A DNA stretch of 64,000 bases from Bacteroides eggerthii (GTDB lineage Bacteria > Bacteroidota > Bacteroidia > Bacteroidales > Bacteroidaceae). Of this stretch, positions 1-9,115 are shown one piece after another. Made by a program: the position numbers and the translations under genes. Each line of letters begins with the position of its first letter. The stretch's first letter is position 1. A model generated the notes under the pieces. The model was not told the origin of the DNA. It did no database searches and saw only the letters and a list, made by a program, of their open reading frames with translations. The stretch is taken from contig NZ_CP102258.1 in assembly GCF_025146565.1 (NCBI RefSeq), forward strand, positions 1,210,001 through 1,274,000, read 5' to 3'.

Positions 1-34
1 AGTTTGTGTTTATTATGTAGATTTATTAAATGAC

Positions 35-481
35 ATGAAAACAACTGTAAAGACATTTTGGATTAGCATGCTACTGATACTCACTTGTAGTATTAGTGGA
101 AAAGCTGTTGACTTTGCCAAGGTCTGTGTAAAGTCTGCAGAAACTTGCAACGTTTCTGCTACATTGTCTTCATGTTCTTCTACCTCATCCAAAAAAATTA
201 AACAGGAAAGCTCAAAATTTGCAGATACCAGATTCTCATGGACAACAGATGTTGAGTTGGGCACTAAGCCTCTTACTGAAATTTATTCTTCCAACCAGCA
301 GCGTATACGCAGGGTGATTGAAGATAACATTTTCCTCAGAAACATATTCCTGATATTGTCCAACCATGAAAATTTGCTTGTACATGGTCGGACCAAACAA
401 TACTTTTCAGATAAAGACCCGTATTATGCAGTTACGGGCAGTGATTATTATATCTACACGCTTCGGCGGATTTTGATTTAG
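35..481 (+). CDS. Small exported protein of unknown function
   Basis: I do not recognise a family. The 148-residue product begins with a lysine and a hydrophobic stretch (MKTTVKTFWISMLLILTCS), consistent with a signal peptide. A serine/threonine/cysteine-rich segment follows at about residues 40-55. The C-terminal half is polar and ends in a Tyr/Arg-rich tail. It lies about 200 bases upstream of the ExbB operon on the same strand, so it is probably a separate transcript, and its promoter region is cut by the window edge. An antisense reading frame over its first half is shorter and looks like a shadow. That this is a real gene is supported mainly by the export signal and the clean start and stop. 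Confidence 0.6.
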   Translation: MKTTVKTFWISMLLILTCSISGKAVDFAKVCVKSAETCNVSATLSSCSSTSSKKIKQESSKFADTRFSWTTDVELGTKPLTEIYSSNQQRIRRVIEDNIFLRNIFLILSNHENLLVHGRTKQYFSDKDPYYAVTGSDYYIYTLRRILI

Positions 482-683
482 CCGCTAATTCCCTTTTAAT
501 TTCCCCCCCCCCTTCTTCCTTTTGTTTTGAATGGAAGCGGGAGTAGGTGACCTGTTGTGTGCATGTGTGCTGAAATGAGGTTGCAAGGATGATTTACGCC
601 CTATTGGTCCGTAAGAGGGAAGTTATACCCCTACGCTTTATTCTCAAAATCAATTTTAATACCAACAATTAAACTTTTTAATC

Positions 684-1496
684 ATGGAAACAACTCAAAA
701 AAAAGCAGCCTCTTTTAAAGGCATTAGATCCGCCGGTTGGGTAATTGTAATTTGCTTTATCATTGCCGTACTAATCTTTAATTTTGTTCTTGGAAATCCA
801 TCCAACTTCATGAACAATGATCCGAACAACCACCCGTTGCCGGGAAACTTTCTGGGCACTATATATAAAGGTGGGTTTATAGTTCCGGTGATTCAGACTC
901 TTCTGCTTACCGTTATTGCCTTGAGCATCGAACGCTATATTGCTATTCGCGCCGCTTTCGGTAAGGGTTCGTTGGTGAGGTTCGTTGCTAATATCAAAGC
1001 AGCTTTGGCCGCCGGAGATATGAGGAAGGCGCAGGAGATATGCGACACACAGCGTGGTTCTGTAGCCAATGTGGTAAATGCTACTTTGAGGAAATATGCC
1101 GAAATGGAGAGAGAGACGGAACTGACTAAAGACCAGAAACTGCTTGCTATCCAAAAAGAGTTGGAAGAAGCCACTGCCCTGGAGTTGCCGATGATGGAAC
1201 AGAACCTGCCGATTATAGGTACCATCACTACGCTGGGTACATTGATGGGGTTGCTGGGTACAGTCATCGGTATGATTCGTTCCTTTGCTGCTTTGGCCGC
1301 CGGAGGTAGTGCTGACTCTATGGCGCTGTCACAAGGTATTTCCGAGGCTTTGATTAATACTGCTTTCGGTATTTTGACCGGTGCTTTGGCTGTTATCTCC
1401 TATAACTATTATACCAATAAGATTGACAAACTGACGTACAGCCTTGATGAGGTTGGCTTCTCTATCGTGCAGACTTTTGCAGCTACGCATAAATAA
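684..1496 (+). CDS. exbB: MotA/TolQ/ExbB family proton channel protein (ExbB)
   Basis: Inner-membrane channel subunit of the Ton motor, which uses proton flow to energise TonB-dependent outer-membrane transporters. Hydrophobic segments are visible at about residues 18-38 and 65-85, and a long pair at about 175-235 contains the glycine-rich TLGTLMGLLGTVIGM motif typical of the MotA/TolQ/ExbB family. The cytoplasmic loop between the second and third segments is charged, as expected. Genes for two ExbD subunits and TonB follow at short spacing, so this is the first gene of a Ton operon. The 270-residue length is normal for Bacteroides ExbB. Confidence in the family is high; which transporters it serves cannot be told from the sequence. 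Confidence 0.93.
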   Translation: METTQKKAASFKGIRSAGWVIVICFIIAVLIFNFVLGNPSNFMNNDPNNHPLPGNFLGTIYKGGFIVPVIQTLLLTVIALSIERYIAIRAAFGKGSLVRFVANIKAALAAGDMRKAQEICDTQRGSVANVVNATLRKYAEMERETELTKDQKLLAIQKELEEATALELPMMEQNLPIIGTITTLGTLMGLLGTVIGMIRSFAALAAGGSADSMALSQGISEALINTAFGILTGALAVISYNYYTNKIDKLTYSLDEVGFSIVQTFAATHK

Positions 1497-1551
1497 ATTG
1501 AATTACGGGGAGTATCCCGATTATTAATTCTCAATTTTTAATTAGATAATT

Positions 1552-2157
1552 ATGGGTAGAGCGAAAATCAAAAAGAAAAGCACGTTCATCGATATGACGG
1601 CCATGAGTGACGTGACTGTATTGTTGCTTACTTTCTTCATGCTGACTTCTACGTTTGTGAAGAAAGAGCCGGTACAGGTAACTACTCCGGCATCTGTATC
1701 CGAGATTAAGATACCGGAAACGAACGTTCTCCAGATATTGGTCGATCCGAACGGGAAAGTGTTTATGAGTTTGGACAAGCAGTCCGACTTACGTAATGTG
1801 CTGGAGGCTATGGGGCAGGAGTACGGAGTGACTTTTACTCCTGAGGAGACGAAGAAGTTCATGCTGGCATCCACTTTCGGAGTGCCGATGAAGAGCATGA
1901 AGAAATTTCTCGACCTGCCGCAAGACCAGCAGGACGCTGTATTAAAGAATGAGGGAATACCTATTGACAGTATCGACAACCAGTTCAAGGCATGGGTGCG
2001 TAACGCGCGTGCCACGAATGCTGATTTGCGTATCGCCATTAAGGGGGATGCCGATACTCCTTATTCCGTAATCAAGAATGTAATGAACTCGCTTCAGGAT
2101 CTTAGGGAGAACAGGTATAACCTGATTACCTCTTTGAAGACCACTGCTGAAGATTAA
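1552..2157 (+). CDS. exbD: ExbD/TolR family biopolymer transport protein (first copy)
   Basis: Single-pass inner-membrane partner of ExbB. A short basic N-terminus (MGRAKIKKKSTFIDMTAMSD) leads into one transmembrane helix, VTVLLLTFFMLTSTF, with the conserved aspartate just before it (MSDVTVLLL), which in ExbD/TolR carries protons. The remaining ~160 residues form the periplasmic domain. It is followed after 14 bases by a second ExbD gene; the ExbB-ExbD-ExbD-TonB arrangement is common in Bacteroidetes, where the two ExbD proteins differ in their periplasmic parts. Confidence 0.92.
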   Translation: MGRAKIKKKSTFIDMTAMSDVTVLLLTFFMLTSTFVKKEPVQVTTPASVSEIKIPETNVLQILVDPNGKVFMSLDKQSDLRNVLEAMGQEYGVTFTPEETKKFMLASTFGVPMKSMKKFLDLPQDQQDAVLKNEGIPIDSIDNQFKAWVRNARATNADLRIAIKGDADTPYSVIKNVMNSLQDLRENRYNLITSLKTTAED

Positions 2158-2171
2158 CGAAAGGAGATAGT

Positions 2172-2822
2172 ATGGCTGAAATACAAGAAAGCGGTAATAA
2201 GAAAGGTGGAAAGAACAAGCAAAAGAAGATGACTGTCCGGGTGGATTTTACGCCGATGGTGGACATGAATATGTTGCTGATCACTTTCTTCATGCTGTGT
2301 ACTTCACTGAGCAAACCTCAGACGATGGAGATAAGCATGCCGAGCAATGATAAGAATATCACCGAAGAGCAGCAGACCAAAGTGAAAGCGTCGCAGGCAA
2401 TCACGCTGTTGCTGGGAGACAGTGATAAATTGTACTATTACGATGGAGAGCCCAACTATAAGGATTATACTTCGCTGAAAGAGACTTCTTACCAAGCGGA
2501 TGGTCTGAGGGCTATGCTTCTGCAACGTAATAGGACTGCTGTAAATGAGGTGAACAAACTGAAACAGCAGAAACTGGAACTTAAAATATCAGAAGATGAC
2601 TTCAGAAAACAGCTTTCCGAGATAAAGAGTGGGAAGGACACGCCGACAGTCATCATCAAGGCTACCGATGCAGCCTCGTATAAAAACCTGATTGATGCTC
2701 TTGATGAAATGCAGATATGTAATATAGGCAAGTATGTGATAACGGACATAGCCGATGCCGATCAGTTCCTGATAAAGAACTATGAAAGCAAAGGGGAACT
2801 GTCGCAGAATATTGCCGAATAA
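2172..2822 (+). CDS. exbD: ExbD/TolR family biopolymer transport protein (second copy)
   Basis: Second ExbD paralogue. The N-terminus is lysine-rich, followed by VDFTPMVDMNMLLITFFML, in which the aspartate of MVDMNML is the expected proton-carrying residue of the single helix. The 216-residue protein has a periplasmic domain with a charged, probably coiled segment at about residues 115-150 that the first copy lacks. The two copies are clearly related around the helix but diverge after it, which suggests a specialised heteromeric assembly rather than a recent duplication. It is transcribed with ExbB and TonB. Confidence 0.92.
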   Translation: MAEIQESGNKKGGKNKQKKMTVRVDFTPMVDMNMLLITFFMLCTSLSKPQTMEISMPSNDKNITEEQQTKVKASQAITLLLGDSDKLYYYDGEPNYKDYTSLKETSYQADGLRAMLLQRNRTAVNEVNKLKQQKLELKISEDDFRKQLSEIKSGKDTPTVIIKATDAASYKNLIDALDEMQICNIGKYVITDIADADQFLIKNYESKGELSQNIAE

Positions 2823-2844
2823 TAACACCTAAAAACAGAAGAAT

Positions 2845-3660
2845 ATGGCTAAAGTAGATTTAAGTTCTTTGGAATGGTGTGACCTGATATTCAGCGGCAA
2901 GAATAAGGCGTACGGCGCCTATAAGATGCGTGAAGACTCTCCGCGCCGCCACAACATAGCTGTGATATTGGTGATAGTGATAGCCTTGATAGGTTTCAGC
3001 ATTCCGACCCTGATAAAGATGGCGACTCCAAAGCAGAAAGAGGTGATGACCGAAGTGACCACCCTGTCGCAATTGGAAGAACCGGAAGTAAAGCAGGAAG
3101 AGATGAAACGTGTGGAGCCTGTTGCACCACCGCCACCGGCATTGAAGAGTTCTATCAAGTTTACTGCTCCGGTCATCAAGAAGGATGAAGAGGTGAGGGA
3201 TGAAGATGAAATTAAAAGTCAGACCGAGCTGACGGAAACGAAAGTAGCTATCTCCATCGCCGATGTGAAAGGCAATGACGAAGCTAATGGCAAGGATATT
3301 GCCGATCTGAAACAGGTGGTGACGCAAGCTCCGGAGGAGGAAGAGAAGGTGTTCGACATGGTAGAGCAGATGCCGACGTTTCCCGGCGGGACCAATGAGT
3401 TGATGAAATATATCGCCGACCATTTGAAATACCCGACGATTGCGCAGGAAAACGGTGTGGAGGGACGGGTGATCTGCCAGTTTGTGGTTAGCAGTGACGG
3501 TAGAGTACGGGATGCTAAAGTTGTAAAGACGCTGGATCCTTACTGTGACAAGGAAGCTATCCGCGTAATTATGTCAATGCCTAAGTGGATACCGGGCAAA
3601 CAAAATGGCAAGGCGGTTTCTGTGAAGTATACGGTTCCTATTGTCTTTAGATTACAATAA
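2845..3660 (+). CDS. tonB: TonB energy transducer
   Basis: Links the ExbB/ExbD motor to outer-membrane transporters. The cytoplasmic N-terminus contains NKAYGAYKMRE, typical of Bacteroidetes TonB. A transmembrane helix lies at about residues 36-55 (IAVILVIVIALIGFSIPTLI), then a periplasmic linker with proline and acidic/lysine stretches (VEPVAPPPPALK near 90-100), and a C-terminal TonB domain at about 185-271 (YPTIAQENGVEGRVICQFVV through PKWIPGKQNGKAVSVKYTVP). Length and architecture are complete. The downstream PstS-like gene starts 12 bases after the stop, so the operon continues. Confidence 0.93.
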   Translation: MAKVDLSSLEWCDLIFSGKNKAYGAYKMREDSPRRHNIAVILVIVIALIGFSIPTLIKMATPKQKEVMTEVTTLSQLEEPEVKQEEMKRVEPVAPPPPALKSSIKFTAPVIKKDEEVRDEDEIKSQTELTETKVAISIADVKGNDEANGKDIADLKQVVTQAPEEEEKVFDMVEQMPTFPGGTNELMKYIADHLKYPTIAQENGVEGRVICQFVVSSDGRVRDAKVVKTLDPYCDKEAIRVIMSMPKWIPGKQNGKAVSVKYTVPIVFRLQ

Positions 3661-3672
3661 ATAGCACGTGTT

Positions 3673-4623
3673 ATGAAAATGGTGAAACTGCTTCAGCTTT
3701 CAGGATTGATAGTAATGCTGGCCTTTATATCTGCCTGTCGCCATAAGCCTAAAGACGGCTTGACGGATACCTATACTTCCGGCGTCATAGCAATTGCTGC
3801 CGACGAAAGTTTCCGGCCGATTGTGCAGGAAGAGATAGATGTATTCGAGGGATTGTTTCCTCTGGCGGGAATTGTGCCCCGTTATGTGACGGAAGTAGAA
3901 GCTATCAACCTTTTGCTCAAGGATAGTCTGCGGTTGGCGATAACCAGCCGCAGGCTGACTCCGGAGGAGATGGGCTCTTTCAACAGTAGGAAGTTCTTTC
4001 CGCAAGAGATAAAGATTGCGACGGATGGGCTTGCGTTAATAACGAATCGGGGCAATCCGGACACATTGATTGGAGTGAAAGATTTTCGCCGTATTCTTAC
4101 CGGGGAAGCCGGACAGTGGAAAGATATTTATCCCTCATCCCGTTTGGGGGATATTCACCTGGTATTCGATAATAAGAATTCCAGCACCGTACGTTTTGCT
4201 GTGGACTCTATCGCTAAGGGAGCGCCGCTTTCGACTCGGGTGAAAGCGTTAAAGACGAATAAGGAAGTTATTGATTACGTGGCACGTACACCGGACGCAA
4301 TGGGAGTTATCGGAGTGAACTGGTTGAGTGACCGTAACGATACTACCGGACTTTCTTTCAGCAGAGAGGTACGGGTTATGTCCGTCAGTGCTGCCGATAA
4401 GGCCACGCCGGCAAACAGCTACAAGCCTTATCAGGCGTATCTGTTTTATGGTGATTATCCACTGGCACGTAGTATTTATGTATTACTGAATGATCCGAGA
4501 AGTGCTCTTCCTTGGGGCTTCGCTTCTTTCCTTGCTTCCGACCGGGGACAGCGGATCATTTTGAAGTCGGGATTAGTGCCCGCCACCCAACCGGTGCGTG
4601 TGGTAAACGTCAAAGATGAATAA
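3673..4623 (+). CDS. PstS-like substrate-binding lipoprotein
   Basis: Periplasmic-binding-protein-like domain of the phosphate-binding (PstS) type. The leader ends in a lipobox, LAFISAC, with Cys22 as the probable lipidation site. The body shows the family layout: ITSRRLTPEE near the first ligand loop, then segments equivalent to the second lobe (TRVKALKTNKEVIDYVARTPDAMGVIGVNW). It is embedded in the Ton operon, and no PstC/A/B transporter genes are nearby, so it is unlikely to be the binding protein of a phosphate ABC importer. A structural or sensory role for the Ton complex is my inference. Confidence 0.8.
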   Translation: MKMVKLLQLSGLIVMLAFISACRHKPKDGLTDTYTSGVIAIAADESFRPIVQEEIDVFEGLFPLAGIVPRYVTEVEAINLLLKDSLRLAITSRRLTPEEMGSFNSRKFFPQEIKIATDGLALITNRGNPDTLIGVKDFRRILTGEAGQWKDIYPSSRLGDIHLVFDNKNSSTVRFAVDSIAKGAPLSTRVKALKTNKEVIDYVARTPDAMGVIGVNWLSDRNDTTGLSFSREVRVMSVSAADKATPANSYKPYQAYLFYGDYPLARSIYVLLNDPRSALPWGFASFLASDRGQRIILKSGLVPATQPVRVVNVKDE

Positions 4624-4640
4624 CTAAAATGGAAGCTAAC

Positions 4641-6074
4641 ATGAAACGTAAATTATTATTATGTATGGGAGCGATGCTGCTTGCCGGTACGCTTGCCGCA
4701 CAGGTGCCTGTTCCAGAGTGGGAGACAGGGGTAGAGCAAATAAAAAGCCTGATAAAGACAGATCCCGGACAGGCATCTGCAACTGCCGGGGAGTTATTGA
4801 AAGGAAAAAACAAGAAGAACGTATCACTCATCATCTCCATAGCCCGCGCCTATCTGAATGTAGGCAAGCTGCCGGAGGCGGAGAGTTATCTGAAAATGGC
4901 TCAGAAAGTGGATAAGAAAGATGCGGGCGTGTCCGTTTTGGAGGGAGACATTGCCCTTGCTCAGAAAGATGTAGGGCGTGCCTGCCAATTTTACGAACAG
5001 GCTATCTATTTTAATCCGGACTGTAAAGAGGCTTATCTGAAATATGCCCGGGCTTATAGATCTGCCAGCCCATCGCAGGCCATTGACAAACTGCAACAAC
5101 TGAAGGCGTTGGCTCCCGACTTTTTGGAGGCGGACAAGGAGCTTGCCGGAGTGTATTATGCAACCAACCGTTTCGGTAAAGCAGCCGAGACTTATGCTAA
5201 ATTCATAGATACCCCTGTTGCTACGGAGGATGATATCTTGAAATATGCGTTTGCCCTGTTCCTGAACCATGATTTTGAAAAATCGCTGGAGGTGGTCCAG
5301 AAAGGGTTGCAGAAGAACGGACGACATGCTGCGTTTAATCGTCTGGCTATGTACAACTATACCGACTTGAAACGTTATGATGAAGCCGAAAAAGCGGCAA
5401 ATGATTTTTTCAATGCCTCGGACAATGCCGATTACTCCTATTTGGATTACCGGTATTACGGTGCTTTGCTGAGTGCTTTGAAGAAGTATGACCGCGCCAT
5501 TGTGGAATATGGAAAGGCGCTCGAAAAGGATAGCAGCCAGATTGATGTCTGGCGTGAAATAGCAGATGCTTATGAGTTGAAAAACGATTACGCACAGGCT
5601 ATTGCTGCCTATCAAAAATATTATGATACTTTAAGTCAAGATAAAAAGACGCCTGAGGCACTATTCCAACTTGGGCGTCTCTATTATGGTCAGGGCACAT
5701 CTCAGGATACTCTTACCGTTCAGCCAGCCGATCGTATGACGGCATTACAGGCTGCGGACTCTGTGTTTGCGCTGGTAGCCCGGCAAGCTCCTGACAGCTA
5801 CTTGGGCGATATGTGGCGTGCCCGCACTCACTCTGCCATGGACCCGGAGACAACCGAGGGCCTGGCAAAGCCTTATTATGAAAAGGTAGCGGACATGCTG
5901 TTGGCAAAGAACGAGCCGAGGTATAACTCTGCATTGATTGAATGTTACAGTTATCTGGGATATTACTATCTGTTGAAGAGTGATTATTCGGTTTCAAAAG
6001 AGTATTGGAATAAAATTCTGGCTATCGACCCCACCAATGCCACTGCTAAAAAGGCATTGGACGGCATCAAATAG
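4641..6074 (+). CDS. Exported tetratricopeptide-repeat protein
   Basis: 477-residue protein with a signal peptide (MKRKLLLCMGAMLLAGTLAAQ) and many TPR helical pairs: AYLNVGKLPEAESYLKMA, AIYFNPDCKEAYLKYARAYR, VWREIADAYELKNDYAQAIA and a final one near the C-terminus, KEYWNKILAIDPTNATAKKA. TPR arrays are protein-protein scaffolds. I chose the ATG at 4641 rather than 4629 because it begins the signal peptide directly. As last gene of the exbB-exbD-exbD-tonB-pstS-like operon it may organise the Ton machinery, which is inference. A strong terminator follows. Confidence 0.88.
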   Translation: MKRKLLLCMGAMLLAGTLAAQVPVPEWETGVEQIKSLIKTDPGQASATAGELLKGKNKKNVSLIISIARAYLNVGKLPEAESYLKMAQKVDKKDAGVSVLEGDIALAQKDVGRACQFYEQAIYFNPDCKEAYLKYARAYRSASPSQAIDKLQQLKALAPDFLEADKELAGVYYATNRFGKAAETYAKFIDTPVATEDDILKYAFALFLNHDFEKSLEVVQKGLQKNGRHAAFNRLAMYNYTDLKRYDEAEKAANDFFNASDNADYSYLDYRYYGALLSALKKYDRAIVEYGKALEKDSSQIDVWREIADAYELKNDYAQAIAAYQKYYDTLSQDKKTPEALFQLGRLYYGQGTSQDTLTVQPADRMTALQAADSVFALVARQAPDSYLGDMWRARTHSAMDPETTEGLAKPYYEKVADMLLAKNEPRYNSALIECYSYLGYYYLLKSDYSVSKEYWNKILAIDPTNATAKKALDGIK

Positions 6075-6100
6075 CAATAATTTTAGTTGTTTGTCGTGTC

Positions 6101-6142
6101 GGGAGGAGTGGAGAGTGATTCTTAGCTCCTTCCATTTTTTTT
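6101..6142 (+). terminator. Rho-independent terminator of the Ton operon
   Basis: An eight-pair stem, GGGAGGAG (6101-6108) with CTCCTTCC (6126-6133), is followed by a run of eight T residues (6135-6142). It lies 27 bases after the TPR gene stop. Confidence 0.8.
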
Positions 6143-6149
6143 GAGAAAT

Positions 6150-6175
6150 AAAAAAAGACCGCTGGATTAGCGATC
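6150..6175 (-). terminator. Rho-independent terminator of the tRNA-fMet gene
   Basis: Read on the minus strand, GATCGCT and AGCGGTC form a seven-pair stem (one G-U) around a five-base loop, followed by seven T residues. It lies just downstream of the minus-strand tRNA and back to back with the Ton-operon terminator. Confidence 0.8.
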
Positions 6176-6183
6176 TTCTTTAG

Positions 6184-6256
<73 letters not shown>

Positions 6257-6380
6257 ATGTTTTGTGGGTGCAAAGGTACGGCTTTTATTGGAATCTGCAA
6301 ATAATATCTGAATTATTTTTCATAAAAGATGCAGGCTTTTGTGTAATCTGTTGATAAATAATATAATAAAACAGATTTTT

Positions 6381-9074
6381 TTATTCCTTTAATAGCTTAA
6401 CTTTGCAACCGATTGGTGCTTCGTACTTTACTTCTATCTTGTCACCGACTTTTTTCCATTCCACTGTAAGCCTACCGTAAAGTAATTCGGTAGAGGCTTT
6501 CACATATTGAAGGTCGCCTACTGTACGGGGGGATAGAATAACTTCGCTCATTCCCGGTTTGGCACTTCGTATACCCGCTAAACTTTTGAAAAACCATTCG
6601 TCTATTTGACCCATCATGAAATGATTCCATGATGAACCTTGGCGAGGATCCCACTGCTCGGTGAGAGTTGTAGCGCCAAACTTTTGCTGGAAACCATAAC
6701 CGGGCACATCTTCATGATTGTGCATTGTGTACATTAGCTCGTCCAACCCATTCTCGGCTAATGTTTGGAAGAGGTAGCGGTTCCCTACATCACCTGTTGT
6801 CAGGTGATTTCCGTTTTTCTTGATGTCGGCTATCAAATTATTGAGTACAGCTTTTTCATCACCTTCGGGTGTCAGTCCTAAATAGAGTGGGAGCGATAGC
6901 GAACACTGACTGCCTGTACCATATGTTTTTTTCTCTTCTTGATAGAACTTCTCATTGAAAGCGTTGCGGATTTCGGTTGCTAAATTGGTAAAGTAGATTT
7001 CATCGTAGTTGTTACCTACCATTTGAGCTGCCCTGATCATGTATTTTACTATCATGTAATAATGTGCTGTGGCTACTAACGGTACCGGTGTGTTGCGTGA
7101 GAATCCGGCACGAAAATTGCCATAGTCGTACCAATCACCTAACCCGAAAGAGAGAATGTGTCCTTCGGCGCGTGTTGCTAAATAATCAACATAACGGGAC
7201 ATGTTCTTGTAATAGGTGTGGATGAGTGAGTCATCACCATAAAAATCATAATACATGAAAGGAAGCACCACCAGCGTGCATCCCCATTCGGGAGACTCAG
7301 CGAAGTCGTCCATGCCTTTTCCCTGAAAGTAGACATATTCGGGGGCGGTGGTAGGTACTGCTCCATTGGGATGCTGGGCATCGGCTATGTTTTGTAGAGT
7401 CTGCGGGATGAATCCTGTTAAATCATAGTTGAACAGTAAGCCGGGGCCATTGAGATGGTCCTGTTCCAGCCATCCCAATTTTTCGCGATGTGGGCAGTCG
7501 GTAAATACTCCTTGCATGTTACTTCTTACGGCTTTCTCTATCAAACGGTGTGCACCATTAAAGATGGAATTGGAACATTCAAAAGTTGATACCTTGGGAG
7601 TTGAGTTGTATACAAAACATGAACGTATTTTTTTGATAACCGGGAGCTTCTGAGGATTCTTCTCACCTTGCATCGTAGCACCCTCTATTTGGATGTATCG
7701 AAATCCATAGTAGGAGAAGCGTGGATGCCAGGTTTCTTCACCGTCGCCTTTCAATGTGTATTGATAGTAATGTTGACGACCTGTTTGGCGTTGATTGCAG
7801 GCTCCTTCAGGTGTCAATGCCTCTGCGACCAATAATGTTACTGTCTGCCCTTTCTTTCCTTTAACTGTGATTTCGGGAAATCCGGCAAGGTTCTGCCCCA
7901 TATCCAGTACTATGGCCGAGGCGTCTACCTTACGTTTGGTAGATTTGGACGCAGCGGCCAGCAGGGAGTCAGGCAGATGAGTGGCGGATATTGGCGAGTA
8001 GTGTTCCATAATAGCTACGGGAGCTGCTATTTGCGGACGCAACACACCTTTGGGCCCTTCTTGAACTACTACTTGGTTCCAAAGTGTATCATTAAACTTA
8101 GCCATGTTCCACCCTTTTTGTTCTTGTCGGGCATCGTAATCTTCCCCTCCGTAAATACAGTTGAATGTAACAGGACTGAAGTCGTATTTCCATGTTTTGT
8201 CCGATGCTACTGTCTGTGATGTCCCATCTTCGTAGTGAATGGTGAGTTGCAGGCGTACGGTAGGAGGGCCGAAACTGATGAGTAGCTTGCGGTAACGACC
8301 TCCTTGTACATTGTAGAAGCCATTACCCAGCAGCACTCCGATAGCGTTATTGCCTTTTTGAAGCAGTGTGGTTACATCGTAAGTATTATACCACACAGAT
8401 TTGTCATAATCGGAGATAAGAGGAGTAAACTCGCTGTTGCCTACTTTCTTGCCATTGATAGACAGCTCATAAAGACCAAGACCGCAAATATTCACCACAG
8501 CTTGTTTTACTTTCTTTTGTTGCGAGGTAAAAGTGGTGCGCACATAGATGCTCTTACGTGAAAGGGAGTCGGCTGCTGCCCAGGCTGCTTTCACCGTTTC
8601 TTTTTTCATTTCGCTGCCATGAAATATACGGCCTTCCGGAGTGTGGGCATCTGCCTTGGTGATGGCGCCAATCCAGCGGCTTTCACCAAAAGATGCTTTT
8701 ACGTTTGTGATGATGAAACGTCCTTTATCGCTCCATGACGAAGGTTCATCGCTTTTATTCCAAACACGTACACGCCAGTTATAATCTCCCACCGGCAGTG
8801 TTTTGATTTTCACCAATTGGCTCTGTTTGCTCTGTACCTTCCCAGTGTGGAAAACCATCTCGCCACTTATGCGATTTGTTACTTTCAATTCGTAGGAAGT
8901 CTGTACTTCGGTATTGTCCGAGGAGATCATTTGCCATCCCAACCGGGGCGTTCGGGTGGTCACTACGAGCCCGCTCCGCATTTCTGCAGTGATCCGGGTT
9001 AAATCAATATTTGCCGCTTGCAGGGAGCAGGCGGCAAATAAGAGAAACATGGAGAATAGTCTTCGAATATTCAT
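6381..9074 (-). CDS. GH78 alpha-L-rhamnosidase
   Basis: Exo-acting enzyme expected to release terminal L-rhamnose from pectin oligosaccharides in the periplasm. The 897-residue protein has a signal peptide (LFSMFLLFAACSLQA), then the N-terminal fibronectin-like and beta-sandwich domains of GH78 (TPRLGWQM near residue 45; GLGLYELSINGKKVG near 200; GFYNVQGGRYR near 255). The (alpha/alpha)6 catalytic domain shows TDCPHREKLGWLEQ near 520-535, GLGDWYDYG near 645 and TEQWDPRQGSSWNHFMMG near 805, the standard active-site blocks. It is the last gene of a minus-strand unit after the GH43 and GH143-GH142 genes, with a 41-base gap. Which RG-II rhamnose it removes cannot be decided here. Confidence 0.9.
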   Translation of the reverse strand: MNIRRLFSMFLLFAACSLQAANIDLTRITAEMRSGLVVTTRTPRLGWQMISSDNTEVQTSYELKVTNRISGEMVFHTGKVQSKQSQLVKIKTLPVGDYNWRVRVWNKSDEPSSWSDKGRFIITNVKASFGESRWIGAITKADAHTPEGRIFHGSEMKKETVKAAWAAADSLSRKSIYVRTTFTSQQKKVKQAVVNICGLGLYELSINGKKVGNSEFTPLISDYDKSVWYNTYDVTTLLQKGNNAIGVLLGNGFYNVQGGRYRKLLISFGPPTVRLQLTIHYEDGTSQTVASDKTWKYDFSPVTFNCIYGGEDYDARQEQKGWNMAKFNDTLWNQVVVQEGPKGVLRPQIAAPVAIMEHYSPISATHLPDSLLAAASKSTKRKVDASAIVLDMGQNLAGFPEITVKGKKGQTVTLLVAEALTPEGACNQRQTGRQHYYQYTLKGDGEETWHPRFSYYGFRYIQIEGATMQGEKNPQKLPVIKKIRSCFVYNSTPKVSTFECSNSIFNGAHRLIEKAVRSNMQGVFTDCPHREKLGWLEQDHLNGPGLLFNYDLTGFIPQTLQNIADAQHPNGAVPTTAPEYVYFQGKGMDDFAESPEWGCTLVVLPFMYYDFYGDDSLIHTYYKNMSRYVDYLATRAEGHILSFGLGDWYDYGNFRAGFSRNTPVPLVATAHYYMIVKYMIRAAQMVGNNYDEIYFTNLATEIRNAFNEKFYQEEKKTYGTGSQCSLSLPLYLGLTPEGDEKAVLNNLIADIKKNGNHLTTGDVGNRYLFQTLAENGLDELMYTMHNHEDVPGYGFQQKFGATTLTEQWDPRQGSSWNHFMMGQIDEWFFKSLAGIRSAKPGMSEVILSPRTVGDLQYVKASTELLYGRLTVEWKKVGDKIEVKYEAPIGCKVKLLKE

Positions 9075-9115
9075 AGAATGAAGGACATAATATTATATTT
9101 TGATTGATATAGCCG

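Noticed and set aside
6345..6377. Inverted repeat AATCTGTT/AACAGATT as a terminator for the first GH78 gene
   Set aside because: The stem is AT-rich with a 17-base loop and is not followed by T residues on the minus strand, so the support is too weak.
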